Counted from the stretch's first letter, positions 21,770 through 33,292 are shown. The stretch: DNA of 64,000 nt from Gerris lacustris (GCA_951217055.1 OX578284.1:25322187-25386186); one strand, 5' to 3'. Notes: generated from the sequence alone by a model not told the origin. A program made the numbers and translations.

Positions 21770-22115
21770 CAATACCTCGAAATCGAGATATTTCTCGGGA
21801 AAACAATAAACAAATCGTATTTAAATGGACTACAAAATTGAATTTTTTTTTTCACAATGTCGGAACGTCATTATGAGATTTTTGTTTGGTTCGGGGGTTA
21901 TAGCCCCTTACTAAGAGTTAAAACAAAATCTCCTTAGTAGGGTCCTCAATAGAGTTAAAATTAATTTCTAGATTTCACCTCAGGGAATTCTTTCAAAATT
22001 GATCCTGTAGTAGACTCTGCGTGACTCAATAGACTGCAGACAGCAAACAGACATTTTTTAAAAACTACATTTTTGGATTTAGTGGACCTTAACATGTGCA
22101 AATCCATCAAAAGTT
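21770..22115 (-). repeat. Family A relic, minus strand
   Basis: Shows ATTTAAATGGACTAC, a degraded GGGGGTTATAGCCCC box, CCCTAAGGTGAAATC-like text on the minus strand, and TTTTTAAAAACTACATTTTT with GGATTTAGTGGACC. The tRNA-like block and right end are missing or unrecognisable. Confidence 0.75.
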
Positions 22116-22161
22116 TGACATTATTTTGTTCATATTCAAAAGTTATTTGGCAGTAGTTTTT

Positions 22162-22765
22162 GCTTCCGAGCTTACCGAAGGTAACGGAAGTTATGTGATC
22201 GTTCTGAAGAACAAAAACTTTTTAGGTCTCCGATTTCAAAAATTCCAAGACAGAAATTCGTTTGAGACATCAGGGAACATTTTAGGTTCTGTGTCTGTCT
22301 GTCGGTCTGTCGTTCAATTTTTGCGAACCAACATATCTTAAAAACTACACGTTCAATTTTAATGAAATTTGGGTGGTAGGTCATAATTTGCCCATTGTTG
22401 GTCCCATATAAGTTTTAACCTTCTGTGCCTTTTTTTTTCTCTTCCACATGCGCACAAACATACATTTATTTACACCTAGCTTCAAAACTACTTATCTGAT
22501 TTGAATGAAACTTTTATAGTTTATCGAAAGTAACCCGCAGATAGCCCCAGATTATTTTGAACCGTCTACGCTCTCTAACTTTTGCTAAATTGATACTTTA
22601 ATTCGTGTAAAAAAATCAAAACAATTTTGACAGATTAAAAAAAACGGGGGAAAAAATAAACCAATTAGACAATAATGGCTTGTAAAACAATAATTAATTA
22701 AAATAAAATCAATAATGTACGTGTTTAGGATTCGAGAAAGCTATGTGCCACATTTTCTAAGGTTG
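22162..22765 (+). repeat. Family B repeat, subfamily B2
   Basis: Begins with the hairpin GCTTCCG-agcttaccgaaggtaa-CGGAAG (22162-22190), then TCTCCGATTTCAAAAATTCC, CTGTCTGTCGGTCTGTCG, ATGAAATTTGGGTGG, GCGCACAAACATACATTTAT and the end phrase GAAAGCTATGTGCCACA at 22737-22753. It encodes no protein; short frames on both strands are translated repeat. Confidence 0.85.
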
Positions 22766-23054
22766 CATTTCTAAGTCTATTTTTATAAGGTTGCATAATG
22801 TTCTTTAAAATGAAGACGGGAAACAATATTAACACATAGAAATATGTAATTGCTAAAGAAGTTAAAAAAAAAAAAAAATAAAATGTAAAATGACCATTCC
22901 ATTTTTTTTTCTTTAAATGGTGATAAAATTAATTTTTTTTTGTAAAACTCGAACTCATTTTTTTCAAAAACGCTATTTTTGATGTTTTAGCAAACATTAT
23001 ACATCTTTTAAAAAAAATATATAAACTGATGTTTGCTATTATAGAATAATCTGA

Positions 23055-23245
23055 TGTTAAGGGCGCTTAGGGTGGCTGATATTGGAATTAAAGGGAAACT
23101 CGGGGGTATATAAGGGCCTGAATGCCGGGTGAGATAGGCCACTCGCGATCTATACCTTCAACCGGAACGTTCCGTTCACCCCGTTATCTAAAACCCCGTG
23201 TTTACGTAAACATGTTTACGTGAACAGGTTAAATTCTTTTCAATG
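23055..23245 (+). promoter_or_regulatory. GC-rich patch with TATA-like box, possible promoter or LTR piece
   Basis: In AT-rich surroundings, this ~190-bp patch contains TATATAAGGG at 23107-23116. About 30 bp downstream lies GATAGGCCACTCGCG, followed by AACCGGAACGTTCCGTT (with a GGAACGTTCC palindrome) and the inverted pair GTTTACGTAAAC. TATA position and composition resemble a Pol II core promoter, as found in LTRs. No downstream ORF or matching second LTR was seen, so function is uncertain. Confidence 0.3.
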
Positions 23246-23249
23246 TTCA

Positions 23250-24185
23250 CTTTTTAACAAATGTGATGTCATCTATATTATATCCATATTAAACAATTGG
23301 AATCGTTGTAAACATAATAAAATAAAAAAATAAAAATTGACAACACAGAGAAAAAATAAAGATAAAGGTAAACAATTTTAATAATAAAATCAATAATTTA
23401 TTGATAATATTAAATTATTTATTTAAGTATGAATAAGTATAAATAAAAATATAAATAGGTATAATTATTAGTATATAACGCTAGTAAAAATAGAAATCAA
23501 CCAATAGACGATAATTAGAAGAGTAAATTATATTATTTTAATCAAGTTACATTTAAAATTATTGATAATTAAAATTTTACTGTCAGAAACCCATTGTCGC
23601 TGAATTAGTAATTAAAATATTTAAACTAATATCAATAAGACTTAATTTGTTGTATTAAAATTTAGTTAATATTTATTAACTTCAATAAATTATTTATTTG
23701 TTTTTTTTATTATAAGAATATTAATAATTATTTTAATCATGGACATTTTTTCAAAAGTTCAATAAATGAAATTGAAATAATAATGCAGCTAAGCGTACAA
23801 TTTGTATCTTACTTAAAATTCTACATTATATTTCTTCTATTATGACTTCTTTTTATATTATTATAATTATAACAAAATAATAATAATAAATATTACCATA
23901 TAGATAGTGTAACATATTTGCAGAGACGAACGGTAAGAAAATTATAGAATTATACGTAGTGTTTTACTATGAATTTAATCAACTTTTTCTGAGCTGAAGT
24001 TCTCTAATGTCACTAATCTAGAATTGGATAGTTGAGTCAATATCCAGCCAGCAACTTTTTCAATGTATTTTAAATGATGATGTACACACTAGTCTTTACC
24101 TCACGAATTCTCTGAAAGAATAGTTGTTGTGAATTGACCATAACTATAGAGCTTATATTGTTAAAATATCCGACGTTGAAAAAAC
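23250..24185. other. Extremely AT-rich stretch, nothing recognised
   Basis: Mostly TTAAT/ATTAA-type sequence with no frame or paired repeat. Confidence 0.5.
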
Positions 24186-24188
24186 TTT

Positions 24189-24424
24189 GGTACTTCTTTA
24201 GATTGTTACTCCCCTATGTTATTTTGGAATATGAATGACTTTGACAAAATGACTATTAAGACAAAGGGATGTTTAGTCGATGTACTTTGGGACTGAGGAA
24301 TATCACACTTCTGTTTTTATAACGGGAGTAACAGCCTAAAAAAGAACATTCCATATACTACCTTTTTTAGATTGTTACTCCCCTCTAATTTTTTGTAAGG
24401 GGAGTAACAATCTAAAGAAGTGCC
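24189..24424. mobile_element. Double-palindrome MITE (copy 1)
   Basis: The ends are GGTACTTCTTTAGATTGTTA followed by CTCCCC and the full complement. The same motif pair occurs again internally, so the order is arm, loop, inverted arm, short spacer, arm, short loop, inverted arm. The larger loop contains ACTATTAAGACAAAGGGATG, shared with 16135-16350. A second copy with identical architecture is at 43182-43412. No protein is encoded. Confidence 0.9.
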
Positions 24425-24484
24425 AAAATGTTCCTTTGACAAATTTGATATAGGCTCTTTGGAAACCCCTTTTTTTACCTAGTA

Positions 24485-24620
24485 TACATGGGGAAAAAGT
24501 ATTGAGATAGCGCCGAAAATTCGATTTTTTAATTTATAATTAAAATTTCAGAAATTTAGTCCATTTAAAGACGAATTTAACATATAAATAGTTTTCTTTG
24601 CAAAAAAGACAATAAGGAAA
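24485..24620 (+). repeat. Family A relic with internal deletion
   Basis: AAAGTATTGAGATAGCG and GAAAATTCGATTTT are joined directly to TTTAGTCCATTTAAAGACGA, so most of the middle of family A is deleted. Confidence 0.65.
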
Positions 24621-24739
24621 ATATATCTGATTTTGTTGAAAATCACAAACAAAGTTTATGCCACCTGGGTTTGCTACAACATTTTATTTTACAAAACGTG
24701 GGTTGAAGCATAATGAAATCTTGGTTTTCCAGTGAAATC

Positions 24740-24960
24740 CGCGTCACGAGGGGTTGGTACGAAGTACGACGTTTTCCGATGCTTCCACTACTGAAAGCAT
24801 CTTTAGGGGTGTGGTGCATCGTGAGTTTAACTCACGATCGTTAGTTTAAGTATTTCTTTTTGTTGCTTTCTCTTAACATTATGATGCTCAACACCACTGA
24901 AGATGCTATCCAATGCTTCATAGTGGAAGCGAAACCTCGGACTTCAAAATCTTAGATGTT
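24740..24960. repeat. Inverted repeat with Penelope-type terminal motif
   Basis: Two inverted arms of about 80 bp (about 24760-24840 and 24880-24955) both contain CTGAAGATGCT-like or CTAAAGATGCT text, a TTCCACTA segment and GAAAC or GAAAAC followed by CG. CTGAAGATG, then a short stem, then GAAACG is a recurrent pattern at the terminal repeats of Penelope-like elements. No ORF remains between the arms. Confidence 0.6.
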
Positions 24961-25059
24961 CAAATAATAATATCACATTACGAGATATCATACATTACTC
25001 GTATGTATATGAGAAAGTTATGTTTGAGTTTGCAATACCGATTTTACTTTCTTAAATAC

Positions 25060-25585
25060 GTCTTATAATAATAAAGATAAAGTATTGTGATGTCACAAAA
25101 GTTCAATTGCAAGATTTTGATGGATTTACACGTTTTAAGATCCCCTGAGTACAAATCAAGATTTTTTTGAAAATACCTTTCTGGAGTCTGTAGTCTGTGC
25201 AGATGCGTGGAGCCTACTGGGTCTATTTTGATGAACTTTGGCATACAGATTCAGAAAAATCATACCCGGAGGGGAAATGTATAAATAAGTTTTAGCTATA
25301 AATTTAGAAAACATACAACTCTGAAAAAACGTGAAAAACAAATTGAATAAAAAATTCTAAAATAGGAATTGAACGGTATAAGTTTCCGAGATATTGATTA
25401 AAATAAAATTGCTTTATTTTAAAATTAAAAACAAAAAGTAAACAACCTCATGTTGATCGCTTTTTTAATATTAAAACAAAAATAAATCAATTAAATGGGA
25501 TATTATGGAATTTTAATACAGTATTTATATGATAAAGTTTGTCTGAGTTGTCTCAAACTGATTTTTAAATTTATTTGTTTGCGCT
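25060..25585 (+). repeat. Family A repeat, decayed
   Basis: Shows AAAGTATTGTGATGTCACAA, TGGATTTACACGTTTTAAGA, GTGCAGATGCGTGGAGCCTA, TTGATGAACTTTGGCATACA and the tail phrase AAAGTTTGTCTGAGTTGTCT at about 25534. The tRNA-like block is absent. Confidence 0.75.
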
Positions 25586-26244
<659 letters not shown>

Positions 26245-26379
26245 TAGACATAAAAAAAAAAAATTATTGAATATGTATTTATAATAATTTATTAAAACTA
26301 AAATATAAGAGCGTATAAAATTTTTTTTTTTTAATTTTCATGGAAACGGATTAAGAAAAAAGGATTAAATTTTTAGTTT

Positions 26380-27135
26380 CGTTTTATTGAAGCGAGCGTA
26401 AGCGAGCTTCTTACATTGAACGAAATATGCATCTTGTCTGTCTGTCTGTCTGTCTGTCAGTAACGTTTACGCGTGTGACGATAACTTGAGTAAAAGTCGA
26501 CCGATTTAGTTGAAATTTGGTATACATGATCTTCTTACTAATACTCAGGCTAAGTTCGTTGGACAGCGTGATCCGTCCAAGAGTTCGCGCGCAATGCTCG
26601 CGTAAACGTGAGCTTCAAATTTAAAATTAGAATTTCAGGACGAGAAAAAATTCTATCATCACCTACTCGATGAGACGAACATTTTTTTCAAATAACATTT
26701 TTCAGTAAAACCAACAACGACACTGCTATGATTTAATAAAGATCGCTAAAACTATTAAAGCGGACCTAAACGTTTAAAATAGAGAAAACAACCTTTTTAC
26801 CGATATCTTAGTTCTAACGTAACGATCTTAATAAAACTTCCTGTACATCGTCTAAAGTACAATTGAAACAAGTATGTAAAATTTCAAATTGATACATGGA
26901 GTAGTATTTGAGAAATGAAGTGATACATTTATAATATTAGTTTAAAAGCTATTCCGGGTGGTTAAGATTCTTATAGTCGTGTTGTGTGTAGGTTTGTTTA
27001 GGAAGTAAAGCTTTGTACCGAGTACCCCCACTCTACCCCACACTACCCTCTTCCACTTATCTTCAACTATGACATTCATCATGATTAACAAATTTCAATA
27101 TTCAGTATTTTATTGCAATACGCTCGCTTCAATGA
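26380..27135 (+). repeat. Family B-like repeat with inverted ends
   Basis: Starts ATTGAAGCGAGCGTAAGCGA with a GAAGC/GCTTC hairpin, then CTGTCTGTCTGTCTGTCTGT, GTGTGACGATAACTTGAGTA, GTTGAAATTTGGTATACATG and GTTCGTTGGACAGCGTGATC. These are shared with the B1 copies at 33293 and 59604. The right edge, CAATACGCTCGCTTCAATG at 27117-27135, is the inverse of the left edge, so this subfamily has terminal inverted repeats of at least 14 bp. Confidence 0.8.
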
Positions 27136-27860
27136 TAGAGCCACGCGATGCCTAGTTATTAATAAATATTAATTTATGATTGGAAACTTATAAAGAAAAA
27201 AATAAAATAATAGGAAAATTTTAGAATATAATATGTCTGAAACTAGCTCAAGGAAAAAGGAGAGATTCTTAGAACCGTATAATACAATAATATAGGTATT
27301 GCAACGTCTCAAAAAGAAAATACCGTAACCCTGGGACTTGGGAAAAGCTGGCAGGATGTTTTTTTACGAAAACATTATATTACATACAAAAGTCTTCAGA
27401 TTTATGGAGATGGTCGATACCGTGATCTTGAACTTTTCTTTGCCTATAAGGTCAATCTTTAGGTCAACTTCATTTTTTAAAATAGGAATATCTTTTTTTA
27501 TCTCGATTAACATTTCTTGTTAAAAATTAAATATTTTATTTAAATACATTTATTTTTAGTCACACGTGTCTCTCTTAAACGCTTTCTTTTTAAAATATAT
27601 TTAATTTAGAGTTCTTCGACCCAAATTTTTTAAAGTAATTATACAATATATTATTATTATATCTCGGTAATTAAAAATGTTATAAAGAATATTTTCCTTT
27701 TCAGAAGAAATCAAAGTCCTTGATAAAACAAAATTAATTTAAAAGTTTTTTTTTTGAAAGTTTATCTACTCAAGTCAGACAACTTTGTACTTTTGCGAGA
27801 ACATGATCCAGTACTTGAATACCCTTTTTAATATATTTATTGTATATTATAAATTATTTT
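27136..27860. other. AT-rich segment, nothing recognised
   Basis: A 61-residue plus-strand frame (27338-27523) and its minus-strand shadow have no recognisable domain. A minus-strand LINE ORF1 origin is possible but unsupported. Confidence 0.4.
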
Positions 27861-27864
27861 TTAT

Positions 27865-27975
27865 AATAATCGAGTAGTGTACCTACCGACGACGACGCAC
27901 CTCAAAATTATTTGTTATTGCTAAGCTAAGGCAATCACATTTATTCCAATAAAAATAATTCGTTTGTTGTCTTCA
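27865..27975 (+). repeat. Dispersed repeat paired in inverse with 32822-32940
   Basis: The segment with ATAATCGAGTA, CGACGACGACGCAC and GCTAAGCTAAGGCAATCACA recurs inverted at 32822-32940 with roughly three-quarters identity by eye. The two are either copies of one dispersed family or ends of a 5-kb inverted structure. The first is more likely because unrelated repeats fill the interval. Confidence 0.7.
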
Positions 27976-28239
27976 AAAATTTGTTTGTCTTCAAATGGAT
28001 ATAATAACATATCTAAATAAATATAATAACTTATCTAAATAGATATCTAAATTAATTTACTCAATTTTACTTTTTTCCTAATTATAAAACGGTTGCCACG
28101 GGCTCGTTTTTTGTAATTGAAGAAATAATTTTTAAGATTTTTAACATGTATCACATTTCTGGAAAATCCAACCAGATGTATCATCTCGAAAATAGTTTTT
28201 ATTTGCCCATATACTTTTTGTATACGTACATAACATGTA

Positions 28240-28870
28240 GATGAAATATGTATTGTAATAGCACGAAAATTCAATTTTGGGATTTTAATGAAGTTACACG
28301 TTTCCTGAGTCCAATATTTTTTCTCTTTGTGTTGTTTTCGGTCTGCTGTTGTGACTGAAGTTTGTTTGCAGTCTGCAGAATGTGCAGAGCGCGGAACCTA
28401 AACTACGTGGCCCTTGACCTATTACAATGAAATTTGACACACATGTTAAAAATAATACCCCGAGGCGAAATCAAGAAAACATTTGTAGCACTCAATTTTA
28501 GGGGCGGCGCCCATAAAAAACACTAAAAAAACGTGATAACATTCTTTGATGTAGTCAGTGGCGTAACTATGGGGGAGGGCCCCCATCGTCAGGGGGCCCT
28601 AAATCAACGAAGGGGGCCCCCAACGTTTTTTTTTTTTTGCTCATCAATTTTATTTGACGAGGGGCCCCCAATAAGTTCTTGTGGGGGCCCCCAATGCCCT
28701 AGCTACGCCACTGGATGTAGTCCATTGGAGGTCGTTTTTCTGGGGAAAATCTAGTTTGTGTTTTGCTGAAAATCAAAATCGAGATGTAAACAATCACCTG
28801 TTGAACACTTTTAAATTATGTTTAATTTAATAATAAATTTATTAAACTAGATATTTTGGGATTTAAATTC
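28240..28870 (+). repeat. Family A repeat interrupted by a small hAT
   Basis: TGTATTGTAATAGCACGAAA, GAAGTTACACGTTTC, AATGAAATTTGACACACATG and a degraded GGGGCGGCGCCC box form the left part. GTCCATTGGAGGTCGTTTTT and later AT-rich tail sequence form the right part. The hAT at 28556-28713 sits exactly in the family's GATGTAGTCCATT phrase. Confidence 0.8.
28556..28713. mobile_element. Small non-autonomous hAT nested in family A, 8-bp target duplication
   Basis: The ends are CAGTGGCGTAACTATGGG and CCCTAGCTACGCCACTG. GATGTAGT flanks both sides (28548-28555 and 28714-28721) and is native family A sequence. The 158-bp interior is rich in GGGGGCCCCC runs and T-rich loop sequence, with no coding capacity. 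The 73-residue frame across it is spurious. A sibling copy lies at 44939-45073. Confidence 0.95.
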
Positions 28871-29130
28871 AGTATCATTATGTATACGATTTCTTTTTCG
28901 AGTTCATCACACAGATTTCTTTAATGAAATTAATGATAATACATGCCTATAAAGACAAACAAATAATATTGTTATTTATGAGGAAAGTAAGAATAAGACT
29001 GATAAAAAATCACTTCCCCACCTGGAACAGACTATAGATCCCTTTATTTACAGTGTGATACTTGAACAACTAAGCAACCATGAGGAAATACCAATGAATT
29101 TTAAAAAATATTATAGTATTTCTCTTGATT
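28871..29130. other. AT-rich segment, nothing recognised
   Basis: No paired repeat or coding potential. Confidence 0.45.
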
Positions 29131-29275
29131 CGTTTGTCGTAGCTTAGCAGTTGGAGCATTTCTAGTAAAACGCTTTAACACCTATAACCTACCATGAAAA
29201 ATTAAGAATTTTAGCATTAACTTAATTGTCTAGTACAATGTTGTTGTCACTAACACTAAGCTACGACAAAAAAAG
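29131..29275. repeat. Fold-back with TTTGTCGTAGCTTAG ends
   Basis: TTTGTCGTAGCTTAG near 29133 and its exact complement CTAAGCTACGACAAA at 29258-29272 bracket about 110 bp. The left arm continues CAGTTGGAGCATT, which resembles a tRNA A-box region. Confidence 0.55.
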
Positions 29276-29317
29276 TAATATACGAATAATTTGAGAATTT
29301 CTCTTAATTCCTCCATC

Positions 29318-29412
29318 TTAGCCTAGTGGTAGCGCAAACATTAGCTTAATTGTTAGGGCACTGCACTTAAAAATCAGGGATCCTTATAGATTCTCAGCGG
29401 CAGGTTGATTTT
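29318..29412 (+). repeat. tRNA-like sequence, possible SINE head
   Basis: TAGCCTAGTGGTAGCG and TTAGCTTAATTGTTAGGGCA both resemble a Pol III A-box. CTTATAGATTCTCAGCGGC resembles a mutated B-box and 3' arm. A CTTAAAAATC anticodon-loop-like section lies between. The cloverleaf is not intact, so this is at best a decayed tRNA-derived SINE or tRNA pseudogene. Confidence 0.4.
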
Positions 29413-29419
29413 CATATTT

Positions 29420-30330
29420 TTATATTATTTCTCTCACAATTATAAATAATATTAAAATAAAAAATTAATAATATTATTATTAATTTTTTCATAATATTAT
29501 TTTTAATTTATATAATTATGTTTAATATCAAAAATTATGATATGATTTTCCTTTCCTAATTAAATAAATGAACTCATTAATAAAATGCCATACTCTAATC
29601 CCATGTCTCATCCCTAACTGAAATATATTTAATCAGGTATTTATTAATAATTTCCCTTTTTAACTAAGAGACGGCTTTATAAAGTTGCGTTGAAATGCCA
29701 GGTATTGGCATCAAATCTCATCCACTAGTTAGACAGCTCTAAAACCACACTTCACATGTTCCAAACATGACAGCAGTCAAGTTATGACAGCCTAAATCCA
29801 TACTGGAATGTAACCCTTTTCAATCTAAATGAATATGAATGGTCCAAATTAAACTGAGTAATATTAAATTCCTCTAAAATATTATTTTTTCTCTACTTAG
29901 AAATATTGTAATAATTTGAAAAAGGAATAAATAAATATAACGTGATAAAAAGTATTTATAAATAACACTGCCTTACTTTAATGTTAAAGTTGTATAATTC
30001 ATACATCGAGTGATACGTGCTTGCAATGTGGGAGCCCTGCTTTGAGTCGTATTTAATCTATTGATCGCAATTTATCTGAATAATAAATCTTATTTGTTTA
30101 TTCACTATTTAGTTCATTTAAAATTACTGCGAATCTACGCAAATTATTTGTTGTATAAATCTAATTTGTCATTGCTATTTTAGTATCCCGAAGAATACCT
30201 TCGATTCACAGATATGAAATTATTGTGAAAACTATTGAAATTATTGTTAAAACGTGAAATTATTGTTAAAACTTATGATATTCTAAAAATTCAGTTTGTG
30301 CAGAATCTATAAAATCAATAGCTAAAAGTT
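29420..30330. other. AT-rich segment, nothing recognised
   Basis: No coding frame or paired repeat was identified. Confidence 0.45.
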
Positions 30331-30337
30331 AAGCCAT

Positions 30338-30768
30338 ATTTTGCTTCCAAGACATTTTCTTGTCTCTGAAATTAAAATTTCCAAGATGGTATAGTGTCAT
30401 TTGTCGGTCAGTCCAAAAATTTTGCGAACTATTTAACGTCCGATTTTAATAAAATTTCGGTGGGACATATCTTTAAATCTTCTCGTCTGATTTTAATGGA
30501 ATTTATATGGTAGTCACAATCAGCCCATTTTTGGCTCATAAATATTCCATACAAATTTCAACCCTCTGAACCCATATGCTTCTTTTCCACTAGTGCACAA
30601 ACATACATTTATTTACACATATCTTTAAAAGTACTAATCTGTTTTTTTTTTTTTTTAATTTGGACGGTTTGTCGAAAGTAGCCTCCAGATAGCTCCAGAT
30701 TAATTTCAACCGTCTGCGCTCTTTAAATTTTGCTAAATTGATACATTAATTTACCTGAGTCCATTTTT
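30338..30768 (+). repeat. Family B relic, subfamily B2
   Basis: TTTTGCTTCCAAG (decayed hairpin), GTCATTTGTCGGTCAGTCC, TTTTAATAAAATTTCGGTGG, CACAAACATACATTTATTTA and CCTCCAGATAGCTCCAGATT follow the same order as at 22162. The characteristic end phrase is missing; family A text starts at about 30770. Confidence 0.75.
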
Positions 30769-30769
30769 T

Positions 30770-30960
30770 TTAACGGTCTGTCGAGTGCAGTCTTTCGTTT
30801 GTTGTCTGTAGTCTGTGTAGACTAAACTAATGGACCGATTTTAATGAAATTTAGCATAGAGGTTCAGAAAATCATACCCCCATGAAATCAAGATATCAAT
30901 TTTGCTCTAAATTTGTGGAAACTACCCTCCAAAAACTCTGAAAAAATTTAACTTTTTTTT
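30770..30960 (+). repeat. Family A internal fragment
   Basis: GTCTGTAGTCTGTGTAGACT, GGACCGATTTTAATGAAATT and GAAACTACCCTCCAAAAACT are the central part of family A. It abuts the family B relic without its own ends. Confidence 0.75.
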
Positions 30961-31009
30961 ATGTTTTCACCCAACAAATTTTTCAAGATTTCAACTGAAT
31001 TATCCGTTT

Positions 31010-31555
31010 TTGGTGTTTTTGACCTCCCGAGTGGTTTTCAGCATGACGTCTGTGTGTATGTGTGTTATCATCTTAGCGGCCAGGGTATTTAACCTAGAGA
31101 GTTGAAACTTGGCAGAAAAATCAGTCCTTACTTCTAGTTGTGCCGTCCGAAAAATCAACATTTTCATCTTGAACTAAGTTTGCTGAGTCAGCAAAAATTT
31201 AAAAAATCGTAGAGTTGTCCGATCGAATTGAAATTTGGCACGAATGTACCTCTCTGTATGAAAAACAAATCCCCTAAATTTAATTTTGGTGTAGGCCGCC
31301 ATTTTGAAGTTGTGAAAGTATCACGTTTTTGACATATAACATATCGTTGGAACCGGTAAAATATAAGGAACCAATATAAAAACCCTGATAAAATTCCATT
31401 AATTAGTTTAAAAGTTATAAGCGATCATAATGATTAATTAGTGCGATACTTTTGTTTAACGTCAAAGTTTGTCTGTCAAAATACCGCCAAAATTCAAATA
31501 ATTAAATAAAAAAAAATATATATATATATAATAATGTATAATTTTTGTTTTTGAA
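31010..31555 (+). repeat. Related repeat of another family (E)
   Basis: Contains GACGTCTGTGTGTATGTGTG, GTATTTAACCTAGAGAGTTG, AATTGAAATTTGGCACGAAT and GGCCGCCATTTTGAAGTTGT. It shares the theme of a CTGTGTGT tract followed by GAAATTTGGCA seen in families A and B, but not their flanking text. Confidence 0.55.
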
Positions 31556-31564
31556 AAATGATAA

Positions 31565-31690
31565 TAAAAAATCAGATGGTTCAAAACGGTCATCCATCCA
31601 AGTACTGACCACGAACAATTAGTTGCTTCCTCCGGCTGTGAAGCAGCAGGAGAGGCTACTTTAGTGGCCTCTGAAGTGAGGAAAAGTTCT
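31565..31690 (-). pseudogene. 5S-rRNA-like relic (minus strand)
   Basis: ACGGTCATCCATCCAAGTAC followed by TGACC, and then GTTGCTTCCTCCGGCTGTGA, resemble the complement of the 5S rRNA 3' half, where eukaryotes typically have a CATCCAAGTACTRACC stretch followed by GTTGCTTAACTTCGG. Only part of the gene length aligns and many bases differ. It is a pseudogene or the head of a 5S-derived SINE. Confidence 0.6.
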
Positions 31691-32821
31691 GACGTACCCC
31701 GTATCCGAGTTTATTTATTTTATTGAAAATGGTTACGAAGATTTTTTTATTTTAACATTTTCAAAATATAATCTATTGTAATATGAATCTAACAATAGAA
31801 GTAGTTTTTTTTCGGGGAAAATCGTCCCCTCTTGGATACCACAAAGTGATTTGTTCGTCCAGCGTTCGTTAGTTGTCCTCGCAATGTGGCCCGTCCAATT
31901 CTACTTTTCATGCATATTCTCCTGACAATATCTTCTAAGCCGGTTTCTTTACTAATCCAATCATTCGTTCTCCCATGTTTCCTCGTTATTTCCAGCATAC
32001 TTCTCATCATACCCCTCTGTGCTGTCCTCATTCTTTTTACAACTTCTCTTTTTATCATCCATGTTTCACGTTTGTAGATCATTACTGGCACAGGTTCCGC
32101 ACGCCTCATTTTTCATTCCATGTTCACATCGGAACAGGAAGATGTTTATATTTACTGAAGCTCGCTCCTCCATCTCATTGCAATTCGTCTGCTTATTCCT
32201 TTTTCTTCGAGGTTCCTACTTTTAGAAATCAGGCTACCAAGGTATACTTCCTTCATTATTTAATGTTCCACATTTTTGGCCATTATTTTGATTTTGTTTC
32301 TGTTTATTTCAAAACCAATCTTTCCAGCCTTTTCATCTTTTTTTTTTTTATATTTGTCATTGCTTCTTCAAAGCTTTATGCTACTATTACAAGGTCTTCT
32401 TCAAACTTTATTAGAATCAGTTACTCTATTGATATTAATTCCAATTACTTCCCAATTTAACTCCTCGCAGACCTCTTCAAGTACTGCTTCACAGAAGGCT
32501 CCTTATTTTTCTTTGAATATTCATCGGCTATTTTAATTTCCAGCTCTGCCATATTATTTATATTTATTTTTTCCAATATTTTAACATACTCTATACTAAT
32601 ACGACTATTTAGTTATTTCAATGACTATGAATACAATACCCAAAGGGAAATACAATACTTATATCATTTTCTTATTAACTGCTGCATTATAATATACGAG
32701 CCTTTAAGCCTGTGGCAACCTGTGGCCTGTAGGCTTAAATTTATATTTAGAAAAATAGTAAAATTAAGTTAATTAATTTAGATATATCTGTTTATTTGAA
32801 TTTATTTGAAGATCGACAAAT

Positions 32822-32940
32822 CAAAACAAACATTTATTTTGATTGAAATAAATGTGATTGCCTTAGCTTAGCAGTAACAGATCATTTCAAAGTGCGTCGT
32901 CGTCGCTGCCCTCAGGATATATACTCGATTATATAAAATA
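32822..32940 (-). repeat. Dispersed repeat, inverse partner of 27865-27975
   Basis: Contains GTGATTGCCTTAGCTTAGCA and GTGCGTCGTCGTCGCTGCC, the complement of the 27.9-kb segment. It lies between two RT blocks of the RTE LINE and so looks like an insertion into it. Confidence 0.7.
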
Positions 32941-33292
32941 TTGTCTAAGGTTGAAACATTTTATTTGAATCCTTTTTGCGAAGTATGCAGTTGTTCTATT
33001 GGCCTTTCAGTTCTCAACGTTTCCTCCAATAATGGAGATAAAGGTTTTATTTATAATACTAACAGCAGGAAAATAGAACACTAGTTTTCTATGTATTTCT
33101 TGTCTCCTTTATTGTGTGCATTACCTGTAGGAAACTTTCCATTCTGCTAGGCACCAATCAAAGAGCATTTTTATTACTTTATCTAGTTTATCTCCTTATG
33201 CTTTTAAATCCTCATTAATTTTCTGTCTTTTGATTTATAATAGCACAATTTATTTTTTCTTTTAATGGGTCCATAATTTTGTTCTTATTATT

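Noticed and set aside
28533..28754. 73-residue Gly/Pro-rich frame
   Set aside because: It spans a 158-bp hAT insertion and part of family A on both sides, so it is a chance fusion.
32019..32536. Plus-strand hydrophobic frames at 31886-32536 as membrane proteins
   Set aside because: They are the antisense shadow of the minus-strand RTE reverse transcriptase.
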